64,000 bases of DNA from Frisingicoccus sp009929615 (GCA_028692275.1 JAQUXR010000007.1:31228-95227), one strand, 5' to 3'. Positions 1 through 9,050 are shown, counted from the stretch's first letter. The notes: a model not told the origin generated them from the letters alone. Numbers and translations: made by a program.

Positions 1-1
1 T

Positions 2-706
2 GAGATTATCGGTGATGGTTTTGATATGGTTATTATGCGTGAATTGACCGGAGGGCTTTATTTCGGTGAACGTAAAACAGTTGAGGAGAATGGTGTTCTT
101 AAAGCCTATGACTCTTTAACTTATGATGAGAATGAGATTCGACGCATTGCTATTAAAGGTTTTGAAACAGCTATGAAACGTCGCAAGAATGTCATTAGCG
201 TTGATAAAGCCAATGTCCTTGATTCTTCACGTCTTTGGAGAAAGGTTGTTGAAGAAGTAGCAAAGGATTATCCGGAAGTTACATATTCCCATATGCTCGT
301 CGATAACTGTGCGATGCAGCTTGTTAAAAATCCAAGACAGTTTGATGTTATTCTGACAGAGAATATGTTTGGGGATATCCTTTCTGATGAAGCCAGTGAA
401 GTTACAGGTTCTATTGGAATGCTGTCTTCAGCAAGTCTGAGTTCAACAAGTCTTGGCGTTTATGAACCAAGTCATGGTTCGGCACCGGACATTGCCGGCG
501 AGAATAAGGCAAACCCTATAGCTACAATTTTATCCGCAGCTATGCTGCTTCGTTATTCCTTGAATCTGGATAAAGAAGCAGATGCTATTGAAGCAGCTGT
601 TCAGAAGGTTTTGGAAGACGGATACCGTACAGTAGATATTATGTCTGAGGGATGTATTCAGGTAGGATGTAAGGAAATGGGAGATGCCATTTTAGGACGC
701 ATCTAA
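2..706 (+). CDS. leuB: 3-isopropylmalate dehydrogenase, C-terminal part (5' end outside window)
   Basis: This is the C-terminal ~234 residues of LeuB, which oxidises and decarboxylates 3-isopropylmalate with NAD+ in leucine synthesis. The frame is open from base 2, before the first internal ATG at 26, so the gene is cut by the window edge; about 125 residues are missing compared with the usual ~360. Visible family signatures are RELTGGLYFG near the start, the metal-binding stretch NMFGDILSDE, and the NAD-binding EPSHGSAPDIAG. The decarboxylating dehydrogenase family also includes isocitrate and tartrate dehydrogenases, but RELTGG(L/I)YFG and the following ilvD-ilvB genes point to LeuB. It is followed by a promoter of its own for ilvD, so the leu and ilv genes are probably separable transcription units. 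Confidence 0.96.
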   Translation, partial: EIIGDGFDMVIMRELTGGLYFGERKTVEENGVLKAYDSLTYDENEIRRIAIKGFETAMKRRKNVISVDKANVLDSSRLWRKVVEEVAKDYPEVTYSHMLVDNCAMQLVKNPRQFDVILTENMFGDILSDEASEVTGSIGMLSSASLSSTSLGVYEPSHGSAPDIAGENKANPIATILSAAMLLRYSLNLDKEADAIEAAVQKVLEDGYRTVDIMSEGCIQVGCKEMGDAILGRI

Positions 707-717
707 TACATTAGTAC

Positions 718-748
718 TACAAAAAGTATAAAATAATACAAAAAGTAT
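718..748 (+). repeat. two 12-bp direct repeats upstream of ilvD, possible operator
   Basis: TACAAAAAGTAT occurs at 718-729 and again at 737-748, with starts 19 bp apart, close to two DNA helical turns. The second copy extends to ATAC-N5-GTAT, so each unit is also a small inverted repeat. The second copy runs into the -35 element of the ilvD promoter. This arrangement suggests a repressor site; the regulator is unknown to me. Confidence 0.45.
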
Positions 749-775
749 TGCAATGTAGTGAGGTTATGTTATAAT
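748..775 (+). promoter_or_regulatory. ilvD promoter
   Basis: TTGCAA (748-753), 16-bp spacer, TATAAT (770-775) preceded by TGt (extended -10). It lies just upstream of the ilvD ribosome binding site, leaving a very short leader. Confidence 0.7.
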
Positions 776-791
776 ACTTTAAGGAAGGAAG

Positions 792-2471
792 ATGAATATG
801 AGAAGCGATGTTGTAACGAAAGGGATGCAGTCTGCACCCCAGCGTTCGTTATTTAATGCGCTGGGTATGACAAAGGAAGAACTTGAAAGACCTCTTGTTG
901 GTATTGTAAGCTCTTATAATGAGATAGTACCCGGTCATATGAATATTGATAAAATAGTCGAAGCAGTTAAGATGGGGGTTGCCATGGCAGGCGGCACACC
1001 TATTGTTTTTCCGGCAATTGCTGTATGTGATGGTATTGCCATGGGTCATGTGGGTATGAAATATTCCCTCGTAACCCGGGATTTGATTGCGGACTCTACA
1101 GAATGTATGGCTTTGGCGCATCAGTTTGATGCACTGGTTATGGTTCCAAACTGTGATAAGAATGTACCCGGACTTTTGATGGCAGCAGCCAGATTGAATA
1201 TCCCAACAATTTTTGTCAGCGGTGGTCCTATGCTTGCAGGACGTGTTGGTGGAGAAAAGCGAAGTCTTTCCAGCATGTTTGAAGCAGTAGGTTCCTATGC
1301 GGCCGGCACGATGACAGAAGAGCAGGTAGATGAATTTGTAAATAAAGTATGTCCAACCTGTGGTTCATGTTCCGGTATGTATACAGCGAATTCTATGAAC
1401 TGTCTGACCGAAGCTTTAGGTATGGGTCTTCAGGGAAATGGTACCATTCCGGCAGTTTATTCCGAACGTCTCCGGCTTGCAAAACATGCCGGTATGAAGG
1501 TTATGGAATTAATTGAAAAAGATATCCGTCCAAGAGATATTATGACAGAAAAAGCATTTATGAATGCGTTAACTGTAGATATGGCTCTGGGATGTTCAAC
1601 CAACAGTATGCTCCATCTTCCGGCGATTGCTCATGAAGCAGGCGTAGAACTGAATCTGGATATCGCTAATGAAATTAGTGCAAAGACACCGAACTTGTGT
1701 CACCTGGCACCAGCAGGATTCACATATATGGAAGATTTGAATGAAGCCGGCGGCGTTTATGCAGTAATGAATGAAGTGACTAAAAAAGGTTTATTAAATA
1801 CAGACTTAATAACAGCTACAGGAAAGACAGTTGGAGAGAATATTTCCGGATGTATCAATAAGAATCCGGAAGTTATTCGTACCATCGATAATCCTTACAG
1901 CACAACCGGCGGTATTGCTGTATTAAAAGGAAATATTGCTCCGGATTCCTGTGTTGTTAAACGTTCAGCCGTTGTACCGGAGATGATGGTTCATGAAGGA
2001 CCAGCAAGGGTATTTGACTGTGAAGAAGATGCGATTGCAGCGATTAAAGGTGGACAGATTGTTGCCGGCGATGTTGTTGTTATTCGTTATGAAGGACCAA
2101 AAGGCGGACCCGGTATGCGTGAGATGTTGAATCCAACATCAGCTATCGCAGGCATGGGACTTGGCTCAAGTGTAGCTCTGATTACAGATGGCCGTTTTTC
2201 CGGTGCATCCAGAGGAGCATCCATTGGCCATGTATCTCCAGAAGCAGCCGTAGGCGGACCTATTGCCTTGATTGAAGAAGGGGATTTGATTCAGATTGAT
2301 ATTCCGGCGAATAAGATTAACGTGGCTCTCAGCGATGAAGTGCTGGCAGAACGCCGCGCTAAGTGGCAGCCAAGAGAACCAAAAGTAACCACTGGATATC
2401 TTGCAAGATATGCGTCTATGGTAACTTCAGGTAATCGAGGTGCCGTTCTTGAAATTCCCAAAGTGAAATAG
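792..2471 (+). CDS. ilvD: dihydroxy-acid dehydratase
   Basis: IlvD dehydrates 2,3-dihydroxy-isovalerate and -methylvalerate to the 2-keto acids in valine, isoleucine and (indirectly) leucine synthesis. The 559-residue length is typical. Iron-sulfur ligands are visible: CDKNVPG with Cys121, and CPTCGSCSGMY with Cys187, Cys190 and Cys193; the GLGSSVALITDGRFSGASRG stretch near the C-terminus is the family active-site signature. Two ATGs compete: 792 and 798. AAGGAAGGAAG (781-791) gives 6 bases to the first and 8 to the second, so either is possible and the protein may begin MRSDVVTKG. ilvB follows after 14 bases, so the two are cotranscribed. The direct repeats and promoter upstream suggest regulation separate from leuB. 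Confidence 0.97.
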   Translation: MNMRSDVVTKGMQSAPQRSLFNALGMTKEELERPLVGIVSSYNEIVPGHMNIDKIVEAVKMGVAMAGGTPIVFPAIAVCDGIAMGHVGMKYSLVTRDLIADSTECMALAHQFDALVMVPNCDKNVPGLLMAAARLNIPTIFVSGGPMLAGRVGGEKRSLSSMFEAVGSYAAGTMTEEQVDEFVNKVCPTCGSCSGMYTANSMNCLTEALGMGLQGNGTIPAVYSERLRLAKHAGMKVMELIEKDIRPRDIMTEKAFMNALTVDMALGCSTNSMLHLPAIAHEAGVELNLDIANEISAKTPNLCHLAPAGFTYMEDLNEAGGVYAVMNEVTKKGLLNTDLITATGKTVGENISGCINKNPEVIRTIDNPYSTTGGIAVLKGNIAPDSCVVKRSAVVPEMMVHEGPARVFDCEEDAIAAIKGGQIVAGDVVVIRYEGPKGGPGMREMLNPTSAIAGMGLGSSVALITDGRFSGASRGASIGHVSPEAAVGGPIALIEEGDLIQIDIPANKINVALSDEVLAERRAKWQPREPKVTTGYLARYASMVTSGNRGAVLEIPKVK

Positions 2472-2485
2472 AAAGAGGTATACAT

Positions 2486-4165
2486 ATGGAATTAACAGGC
2501 GCACAAATTGTTGTAGAATGTCTGAAAGAACAGGGTGTTGATACAGTTTTTGGATATCCTGGCGGTGCCATTTTGAATGTATACGATGAATTGTATAAAC
2601 ACAGAGATGAAATCACCCACTATCTGACATCCCATGAACAGGGAGCTTCCCACGCAGCTGATGGCTATGCCAGAGCTACAGGGAAGGCAGGCGTTTGTTT
2701 TGCAACTTCCGGACCGGGCGCAACGAATATGGTTACAGGTATAGCTACAGCTTATATGGATTCTGTACCGGTCGTTATGATTACCTGTAATGTTGGATTG
2801 AATCTTCTTGGCAAGGACAGTTTCCAGGAGATTGATATTTTGGGTGTGACCATGCCGATAACAAAGTATAATTTTATCGTCAAGGATGTTACTAAATTGG
2901 CAGATGTCATCCGACGGGCTTTTACGATTGCCCAGAGCGGCCGTCCGGGTCCCGTCGTTGTAGATATAACAAAGAATGTAACAGCAGCAAAAACCGAATA
3001 TACATATAAAAAAGCAGAACCTATTGAATCTGAAGCCGTTGCGGTTAACGAAGGTGATTTAGAGAAAGCTGTGACAATGATTGCTCATTCGGAGCGGCCT
3101 TTTGTTTTCGCAGGAGGCGGTGTCATTCTTTCGAATGCTTCCGATGAACTTGCACGCTTTGTCAAGAAGATTGATGCTCCGGTGGCGGATACGCTTATGG
3201 GCAAGGGTTCCTTTGATGGGACGGCAGATGCTTATGTAGGAATGCTTGGAATGCATGGAACAAAGACGGCCAATTATGGCGTCAGTCAATGCGACCTGCT
3301 CATTGTTGTTGGTTCAAGATTTTCGGACAGAGTTATAGGTAATCCGAAAACCTTTGCAAGCAATGCAAAGATTCTTCAAATTGATGTAGATGCTTCAGAG
3401 ATTAACAAGAATATTGTTGTTGACCATTGTATTGAAGGTGATGCACGGGTTGTTCTGCGAAAACTCAGTGCCCAGTTAAATCAGATGAGGCATGATGAAT
3501 GGATGGAGTATATCGGAGAACTCAAAAAACGTTATCCGCTGACTTATCCAAAAGACCGTTTAACAGGTCCACAGATTGTGGAAACTGTCTACGAGATGAC
3601 CAAAGGTGAAGCTGTTATTACGACAGAAGTTGGTCAAAATCAGATGTGGGCAGCACAATTTTATAAATACAAATCACCAAGACAATTTATTACTTCCGGT
3701 GGACTCGGAACGATGGGGTATGGTTTAGGAGCCTGTATTGGAGCTAAAGTAGCCTGTCCGGATAAAACCGTTATAAACATTGCCGGTGATGGCTGCTTTC
3801 GTATGAATTTTAATGAATTACTGACAGCAGCAAAGTATAAGATCCCTATTATCGAGATTATTGTTAATAACAGCGTATTGGGAATGGTTCGCCAGTGGCA
3901 GACATTATTTTATGAAAAACGCTATGCAAGCACAATTCTGGATGGCGATTTTGATTATGCCAAAATTGCGGAAGCCTGTGGCTGCCGCGGTATTAATGTA
4001 ACAACAAAGGAAGAACTGGTTTCAGCGATGGAAGAAGCACTGACGTCAGAAGGACCTGTTGTTATTAACTGCCTTATTGATTCCGATGATAAGGTGTGGC
4101 CAATGGTGGCTCCGGGAGCTTCTGTTTCAGAGGCCTTTTCGGAAGAGGACATGATAAGAAAATAA
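2486..4165 (+). CDS. ilvB: acetolactate synthase, large (catalytic) subunit
   Basis: A thiamine-diphosphate enzyme that condenses two pyruvates to acetolactate, or pyruvate with 2-ketobutyrate, the first common step of branched-chain amino acid synthesis. At 559 residues it matches the family. The catalytic glutamate is Glu51 in SHEQGASHAADGYARATG; the ThDP/Mg motif runs from GDGCFRMNFNEL near residue 433 to VNN about 28 residues later. The central FAD-binding domain region is present. The start has GAAAGAGGT upstream. It sits 14 bases after ilvD. No ilvN regulatory subunit gene follows: the next gene is serC. The regulatory subunit, if any, must lie elsewhere. A catabolic AlsS is less likely given the ilvD linkage. 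Confidence 0.95.
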   Translation: MELTGAQIVVECLKEQGVDTVFGYPGGAILNVYDELYKHRDEITHYLTSHEQGASHAADGYARATGKAGVCFATSGPGATNMVTGIATAYMDSVPVVMITCNVGLNLLGKDSFQEIDILGVTMPITKYNFIVKDVTKLADVIRRAFTIAQSGRPGPVVVDITKNVTAAKTEYTYKKAEPIESEAVAVNEGDLEKAVTMIAHSERPFVFAGGGVILSNASDELARFVKKIDAPVADTLMGKGSFDGTADAYVGMLGMHGTKTANYGVSQCDLLIVVGSRFSDRVIGNPKTFASNAKILQIDVDASEINKNIVVDHCIEGDARVVLRKLSAQLNQMRHDEWMEYIGELKKRYPLTYPKDRLTGPQIVETVYEMTKGEAVITTEVGQNQMWAAQFYKYKSPRQFITSGGLGTMGYGLGACIGAKVACPDKTVINIAGDGCFRMNFNELLTAAKYKIPIIEIIVNNSVLGMVRQWQTLFYEKRYASTILDGDFDYAKIAEACGCRGINVTTKEELVSAMEEALTSEGPVVINCLIDSDDKVWPMVAPGASVSEAFSEEDMIRK

Positions 4166-4199
4166 TAGACATACATTATTTAAAAAAGGAGAAAGAAAT

Positions 4200-5282
4200 A
4201 TGAGCAGAGTATGGAATTTTTCAGCAGGACCCGCAGTATTACCAGAGGAGGTTCTGAAAGAAGCAGCAGATGAGATGTTGGATTACAAAGGTACAGGAAT
4301 GGGTGTTATGGAAATGAGTCATCGTTCCAAAACATACCAGACCATCATTGATGAAGCAGAAGCAGATTTAAGAACTCTTTTGAACATTCCTGAGAACTAT
4401 GAAGTGCTTTTCCTTCAGGGCGGAGCACATACTCAGTTTGCAATGGTTCCTATGAACTTCATGAAGAACCGCAAAGCTGGTTATATTGTTACAGGTCAGT
4501 GGGCTACAAGAGCATGGAAAGAGGCAGCACTTTTCGGAGAATCCGTAAAACTGGCATTCTCTGAAGATAAGACATTTTCTTACCTTCCAGATTGTTCTGA
4601 CCTGCCTATTACAGATGATATGGATTATGTTTATATCTGTGAAAACAACACAATTTATGGAACGAAATACAAAACACTTCCAAATACAAAAGGCAAAGAT
4701 TTAATTTCAGACCAGTCTTCCTGTTTCTTATCCGAACCAGTAGATGTTTCTAAATATGCTATGATTTATGCAGGAGCTCAGAAGAATGTTGGACCAGCAG
4801 GTGTTGTTATTTGTATTATTCGTAAAGATTTAATTACAGATGATGTTCTTCCGGGAACACCAACCATGTTGAAATACAAAATTCATGATGATAATGGTTC
4901 CATGTATAATACACCACCGGCATATGGTATCTATGTATGTGGTAAAGTTTTCAAATGGCTCCTGAAACAGGGCGGACTTGAAGCAATGAAAGCAAAAAAT
5001 GAAAAGAAAGCAAACCTTTTCTATGATTATCTGGATTCTCAGGACTTCTTTAAAGGTACAGTTGTTAAAGAAGATCGTTCTATGATGAATGCACCATTCG
5101 TTATCGGTGATGCAGATTTAGAAGCTAAATTTATCGCTGAAGCTAAAGCAGCAGGCTTTGAAAACCTTAAAGGTCACAGAAGTGTCGGTGGTATGAGAGC
5201 CAGCATGTACAATGCTATGCCATATGAAGGCGTAGAAGCACTTGTTGAATTTATGAAAAAATTTGCAGCTGAAAACAAATAA
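4200..5282 (+). CDS. serC: phosphoserine aminotransferase
   Basis: SerC transaminates 3-phosphohydroxypyruvate with glutamate to give O-phosphoserine, using pyridoxal phosphate. The 360-residue protein starts with the family N-terminus RVWNFSAGPAVLPEEVL, has the substrate-binding MEMSHRS near residue 38, and the PLP lysine in AGAQKNVGPAG near residue 194. It ends with the usual VEALVEFMKKF. A strong AAAAGGAG site precedes the ATG. serA follows after 10 bases, so the two steps of phosphoserine synthesis are coupled. The gap from ilvB is only 34 bases with no obvious promoter or terminator, so it may be transcribed from the ilv promoter. Confidence 0.97.
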   Translation: MSRVWNFSAGPAVLPEEVLKEAADEMLDYKGTGMGVMEMSHRSKTYQTIIDEAEADLRTLLNIPENYEVLFLQGGAHTQFAMVPMNFMKNRKAGYIVTGQWATRAWKEAALFGESVKLAFSEDKTFSYLPDCSDLPITDDMDYVYICENNTIYGTKYKTLPNTKGKDLISDQSSCFLSEPVDVSKYAMIYAGAQKNVGPAGVVICIIRKDLITDDVLPGTPTMLKYKIHDDNGSMYNTPPAYGIYVCGKVFKWLLKQGGLEAMKAKNEKKANLFYDYLDSQDFFKGTVVKEDRSMMNAPFVIGDADLEAKFIAEAKAAGFENLKGHRSVGGMRASMYNAMPYEGVEALVEFMKKFAAENK

Positions 5283-5292
5283 GAGGTGTGCT

Positions 5293-6444
5293 ATGTATAA
5301 AATTAATTGTTTAAACCCAATCGCAGCTATTGGAATGGATATTTTCACAGATGCTTATGAAAAGACAGATGATTTTTCAGAAGCTCAGGTAGCGATGGTT
5401 CGAAGTGCAGCTATGCACGATATGGATTTACCAGATAGTCTTTTGGCAGTTGCCAGAGCCGGAGCCGGTGTCAATAATATTCCTTTAGACAAATGTGCTG
5501 AAAAAGGTATTGTTGTATTTAATACACCGGGTGCCAATGCAAACGGTGTTAAGGAACTTGTTATTGCAGGTCTTTTGATGGCAACACGTAATGTGGTTGC
5601 CGGAGCAGGATGGGTTACAGATAATAAATCAGACCCGGATATTGCAAAATCTGTTGAAAAAGGCAAAAAAGCTTTTGCAGGGACAGAGATTCTTGGTAAA
5701 AAGATTGGCGTTATTGGACTTGGTGCCATCGGAGCTATGGTTGCCAATGCATGTGATGCTTTAGGCATGATTGTTACAGGTTATGACCCATTTTTAAATG
5801 ATGCTATGAAAGAAAAACTTTCAGGCAATGTTGCAACAGTGACAGATATTAATGAGATTTATAAAAACAGTGATTTCATTTCTATTCATGTTCCGGCAAT
5901 GGATGCAACAAAGAAGATGATTAACAAAGCTGCTTTTGATCAGATGAAAGACGGCGTTGTTGTTCTGAATTATGCTAGAGACGTTCTCGTTGATGATGAT
6001 GCTATGGAAGCTGCTATTAAAGCAGGAAAAGTTGCAAAGTATGTAACAGATTTCCCAAATGCAAAGACAGCAAATATGGAAGGGGTTATATTAACACCTC
6101 ATCTTGGTGCTTCAACTGCTGAATCTGAAGACAACTGTGCAATTATGGCAGCAAAAGAAGTAAGAGATTTCATTGAAAACGGAAACGTTAAAAATTCTGT
6201 AAATTATCCAGCAGTTGATTTAGGCATTTGTACAGCCTCAGGACGTATCGCAGTTTGTGCGAAAGCATCTGCAGGCGTAGATAGCAAATTAGCTGGAATT
6301 ATTGGAGAAACATCAGCAGTTGCTGCAAATACAAAGGGCGACTGGATGTACATCCTTGCTGATACAAAGGCAGCACTTGCAGCCGATGCAGCTGAAAAAG
6401 TAAAAGCATTAGATGGCGTTCTTAAGGTTCGCATCGTTAAATAA
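5293..6444 (+). CDS. serA: D-3-phosphoglycerate dehydrogenase
   Basis: SerA oxidises 3-phosphoglycerate to 3-phosphohydroxypyruvate, the first step of serine synthesis. I start it at 5293, where AAGAGGTG sits at the right distance; the frame is open further upstream but that would overlap serC. The 383-residue product has a D-2-hydroxyacid dehydrogenase core with the NAD motif GLGAIGAMVANACDALGM, the substrate arginine in NYARDVLVD, and the catalytic histidine in TPHLGASTAES. The C-terminal ~70 residues (KASAGVDSKLAGIIG onward to LKVRIVK) look like an ACT regulatory domain, where serine usually inhibits. The usual DVFPxEP motif carrying the catalytic glutamate is replaced by TDFPNAKTANMEG, without the expected Glu. 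This may be a subfamily trait. Followed by a clear terminator. Confidence 0.93.
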   Translation: MYKINCLNPIAAIGMDIFTDAYEKTDDFSEAQVAMVRSAAMHDMDLPDSLLAVARAGAGVNNIPLDKCAEKGIVVFNTPGANANGVKELVIAGLLMATRNVVAGAGWVTDNKSDPDIAKSVEKGKKAFAGTEILGKKIGVIGLGAIGAMVANACDALGMIVTGYDPFLNDAMKEKLSGNVATVTDINEIYKNSDFISIHVPAMDATKKMINKAAFDQMKDGVVVLNYARDVLVDDDAMEAAIKAGKVAKYVTDFPNAKTANMEGVILTPHLGASTAESEDNCAIMAAKEVRDFIENGNVKNSVNYPAVDLGICTASGRIAVCAKASAGVDSKLAGIIGETSAVAANTKGDWMYILADTKAALAADAAEKVKALDGVLKVRIVK

Positions 6445-6454
6445 GTATTTTGAC

Positions 6455-6495
6455 AAAAACAGGATTGACAGAAATTGAGGGCCAATCCTGTTTTT
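6455..6495 (+). terminator. terminator after serA
   Basis: Thirteen-base perfect arms AAAAACAGGATTG / CAATCCTGTTTTT around a 15-base loop, ending in a T run. It separates serCA from the DUF1015 gene only 50 bases on, so read-through may set the level of the downstream pair. Confidence 0.85.
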
Positions 6496-6545
6496 CTATA
6501 GCCTGAAAAGGCAGTAAAAGCCGAAAGGCAGGGGGAGGATAAGTC

Positions 6546-7805
6546 ATGGCTATAATTAAGCCGTTTCGAAGTATTCGGCCAAATGAAGAAGTCGCTTCAC
6601 AGGTCGCTGCATTGCCGTATGATGTATATAACAGAGAGGAGGCCTATGAAGAAGTTCAGGGCCATCCATTAACATTTTTAAGAATTGACAGAGGTGAAAC
6701 AAATTTCGCGGATAAAGAAGTAGATATGTATTCCTTGCAGGTCTATGAAAAAGCACGTGATATTTTATATAAATTTCTGGATGAAGGGATTTTTATCCAG
6801 GACACGAAACCATGTTATTATATTTACGAACAGACAATGAATGGAAAGTCACAGACTGGACTGGTAGGCTGTGCTTCTATAGATGATTATAAAAATAATG
6901 TCATAAAGAAACATGAAACAACCCGGGCCAGTAAAGAAGTGGACCGTATTAACCATGTGGATATATGTAATGCACAAACAGGACCAATTTTTCTTGCTTA
7001 CCGTGCGAATGCGGTGATTAAAGATGTTTTGAAGAAAAATCAGGCGGTAAAGCCACCGGTTTATGATTTTGTAACCGAAGATGATGTGCGTCACAGCGTA
7101 TGGGTAATCGACGATGAACAGGATATCCAGACGATTCAGTCTGCTTTTGAACAGATTCAGAAAATCTATATTGCTGATGGACATCATAGAGCAGCTTCTG
7201 CCGTTAAAGTCGGATTAAAACGCCGTCAGGATAAAAAGGGCTATACGGGACAGGAAGAATTTAATTATTTCCTTTCTGTACTTTTCCCGGATGAAGAATT
7301 GACAATTTTGCCATATAACCGTTTGATACGTGATCTTCACGGTCTTTCAAAAGAGATGTTTATGGAACAGGTTGAAGAAAAATTTGAAGTGACTGATATG
7401 GGCAAGGAAGCTTATCAGCCAACAGAAAAAACTGTTTTTGGAATGTATCTGGAGGGTGAATGGTATCGCTTGAAAACCCGCCCGGAAGTTCTGGCAAAGA
7501 ATATCAAAAATGACGTGGTAGAAGATTTGGATGTGTCTATTTTACAAAACAATCTTCTGGGACCAATTTTAGATATTGATGACCCTAAGAATAATTTAAG
7601 ACTTGAATATGCAGGGGGCGTTCGCGGTCTTGAAGAGTTGGAAAAACGATGCCATGAAGATATGAAACTTGCATTTTCCATGTATCCAACCTCTATTCAG
7701 GAATTGTTTAATGTGGCTGACGTCAATCGTTTGATGCCGCCAAAATCGACGTGGTTTGAACCAAAACTCCGCTCAGGTATTTTTATTCATGAACTTGACC
7801 GGTAA
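6546..7805 (+). CDS. DUF1015 family protein with DGHHR motif, next to serine genes
   Basis: A 419-residue protein that I recognise as DUF1015 (N-terminus IIKPFRSIRPNEEVASQVAA and LPYDVYNREEAYE are typical). No signal peptide or membrane segment, so it is cytoplasmic. Its most telling motif is IADGHHRAASA at residues 209-219, which resembles the DGHHR catalytic stretch of the ParB/Srx-fold free-serine kinases SerK and SbnI. It follows serC-serA, and no serB-type phosphatase is nearby. I infer a role with serine or phosphoserine, perhaps phosphoryl transfer between ADP/ATP and (phospho)serine; this is a hypothesis, not a family-established function. The start has GGGGGAGG upstream. The aldo/keto reductase gene follows after 15 bases, so the two are an operon. 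Confidence 0.85.
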   Translation: MAIIKPFRSIRPNEEVASQVAALPYDVYNREEAYEEVQGHPLTFLRIDRGETNFADKEVDMYSLQVYEKARDILYKFLDEGIFIQDTKPCYYIYEQTMNGKSQTGLVGCASIDDYKNNVIKKHETTRASKEVDRINHVDICNAQTGPIFLAYRANAVIKDVLKKNQAVKPPVYDFVTEDDVRHSVWVIDDEQDIQTIQSAFEQIQKIYIADGHHRAASAVKVGLKRRQDKKGYTGQEEFNYFLSVLFPDEELTILPYNRLIRDLHGLSKEMFMEQVEEKFEVTDMGKEAYQPTEKTVFGMYLEGEWYRLKTRPEVLAKNIKNDVVEDLDVSILQNNLLGPILDIDDPKNNLRLEYAGGVRGLEELEKRCHEDMKLAFSMYPTSIQELFNVADVNRLMPPKSTWFEPKLRSGIFIHELDR

Positions 7806-7820
7806 TAATGGAGGCAGAAG

Positions 7821-8969
7821 ATGAATTATCGTGAATTAGGACGTACAGGTATAAAAGTCAGCGAGATAGGCATGGGCTGTGAAGGCTTTATTGATAAATC
7901 CTATGAAGAAGTAGAAGCCTTTGTGAATCGAATGGAAGAGGCGGGGGTAAATTGCATTGATTTATATACGCCGAATCCAGAATTTCGATCAAACCTTGGA
8001 AAAGCAATGCGTGGAAGACGGGGGAAATTTGTCCTTCAGGCACATCTGTGCACCGTTTGGAAAGATGGACAATATAAAAGAACCCGTAATCTTGATGAAG
8101 TGAAAGAGGGATTTGAAGACCAGTTAAAACGTTTGGAAACAGACAGTGTGGAAATCGGTATGATTCATTATGTGGATTCCCTGACAGACTGGGAAGAAGT
8201 AGTGAATGGTGAGGTTATGAAATATGCTTTGAAATTAAAGGAAGAGAAGCGTATTAAATCTATTGGCTTGTCAAGCCATAATCCAATAGCTGCACTGGAA
8301 GCCATAAACAGCGGTTTAATTGATGTACTTATGTTTAGTATCAATCCCTGCTATGATTTGCAGCCGGGAAATGAGGATATTGAAGAACTATGGAGTCCAA
8401 AGAACTACGAGAATCCTTTAATGAATATGGACCCTGACAGACAACGGTTATATGAACGCTGTCAGACCCTCGGTGTAGGCATTACAGTAATGAAAGCTTT
8501 CGGTGGCGGAGATTTACTTAGTGCAGAGTTGTCGCCGGCAGGGAAGGCACTGACGGCTTATCAGTGTATTCACTATGCCCTGTCCAGACCGGCAGTTGCA
8601 ACGGTTATATCCGGAGCCCGTTCTATGGAAGATTTAGATGTCAGCATTGCTTATGAAACGGCAGGGGAGGCAGAAAAGGATTTTGCGGCAGCGTTTGCAG
8701 CAATGCCCCGTATCAGCTGGAAGGGACATTGCATGTACTGCGGCCACTGTGCACCCTGTCCAAATGGGATTGACGTGGCATCCGTTACAAAGTTTTTAAA
8801 TCTGGCCATTGCCCAGGGAGAAGTCCCGGAAACAGTGCGGGAACACTATGGTGTTCTTGAACATAAAGCAAGTGAATGTATTCGTTGCGGGGCCTGTGAA
8901 AAACGGTGTCCTTTCGAGGTTTCAATTATTGAAAATATGATGAAAGCAGTAGAAGTATTTGGTGCTTAA
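7821..8969 (+). CDS. aldo/keto reductase with C-terminal 4Fe-4S ferredoxin domain
   Basis: A 382-residue fusion. Residues 1 to ~290 are an aldo/keto reductase barrel: MNYRELGRTGIKVSEIGMGCEG at the start, catalytic-type Asp and Tyr in NCIDLYTPNP, and His in MIHYVDS. The C-terminus carries cysteines for two clusters: CMYCGHCAPCPNGIDV and CIRCGACEKRCPFEV, as in bacterial ferredoxins. Such fused proteins are common in anaerobes, probably moving electrons between NAD(P)H, a carbonyl substrate and Fe-S carriers; the substrate is unknown. A good GGAGG site precedes the ATG. It shares an operon with the DUF1015 gene and is followed by a strong terminator. Confidence 0.92.
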   Translation: MNYRELGRTGIKVSEIGMGCEGFIDKSYEEVEAFVNRMEEAGVNCIDLYTPNPEFRSNLGKAMRGRRGKFVLQAHLCTVWKDGQYKRTRNLDEVKEGFEDQLKRLETDSVEIGMIHYVDSLTDWEEVVNGEVMKYALKLKEEKRIKSIGLSSHNPIAALEAINSGLIDVLMFSINPCYDLQPGNEDIEELWSPKNYENPLMNMDPDRQRLYERCQTLGVGITVMKAFGGGDLLSAELSPAGKALTAYQCIHYALSRPAVATVISGARSMEDLDVSIAYETAGEAEKDFAAAFAAMPRISWKGHCMYCGHCAPCPNGIDVASVTKFLNLAIAQGEVPETVREHYGVLEHKASECIRCGACEKRCPFEVSIIENMMKAVEVFGA

Positions 8970-8980
8970 ATATGAGACCC

Positions 8981-9018
8981 AGGATGTATCTTTAAATCAA
9001 AAGATACATCCTGTTTTT
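8981..9018 (+). terminator. terminator after aldo/keto reductase
   Basis: Perfect 13-base stem AGGATGTATCTTT / AAAGATACATCCT with a 6-base loop, followed by GTTTTTCTTT. Confidence 0.9.
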
Positions 9019-9050
9019 CTTTAGAAAATATAGAAACTGCCATCGGAACA

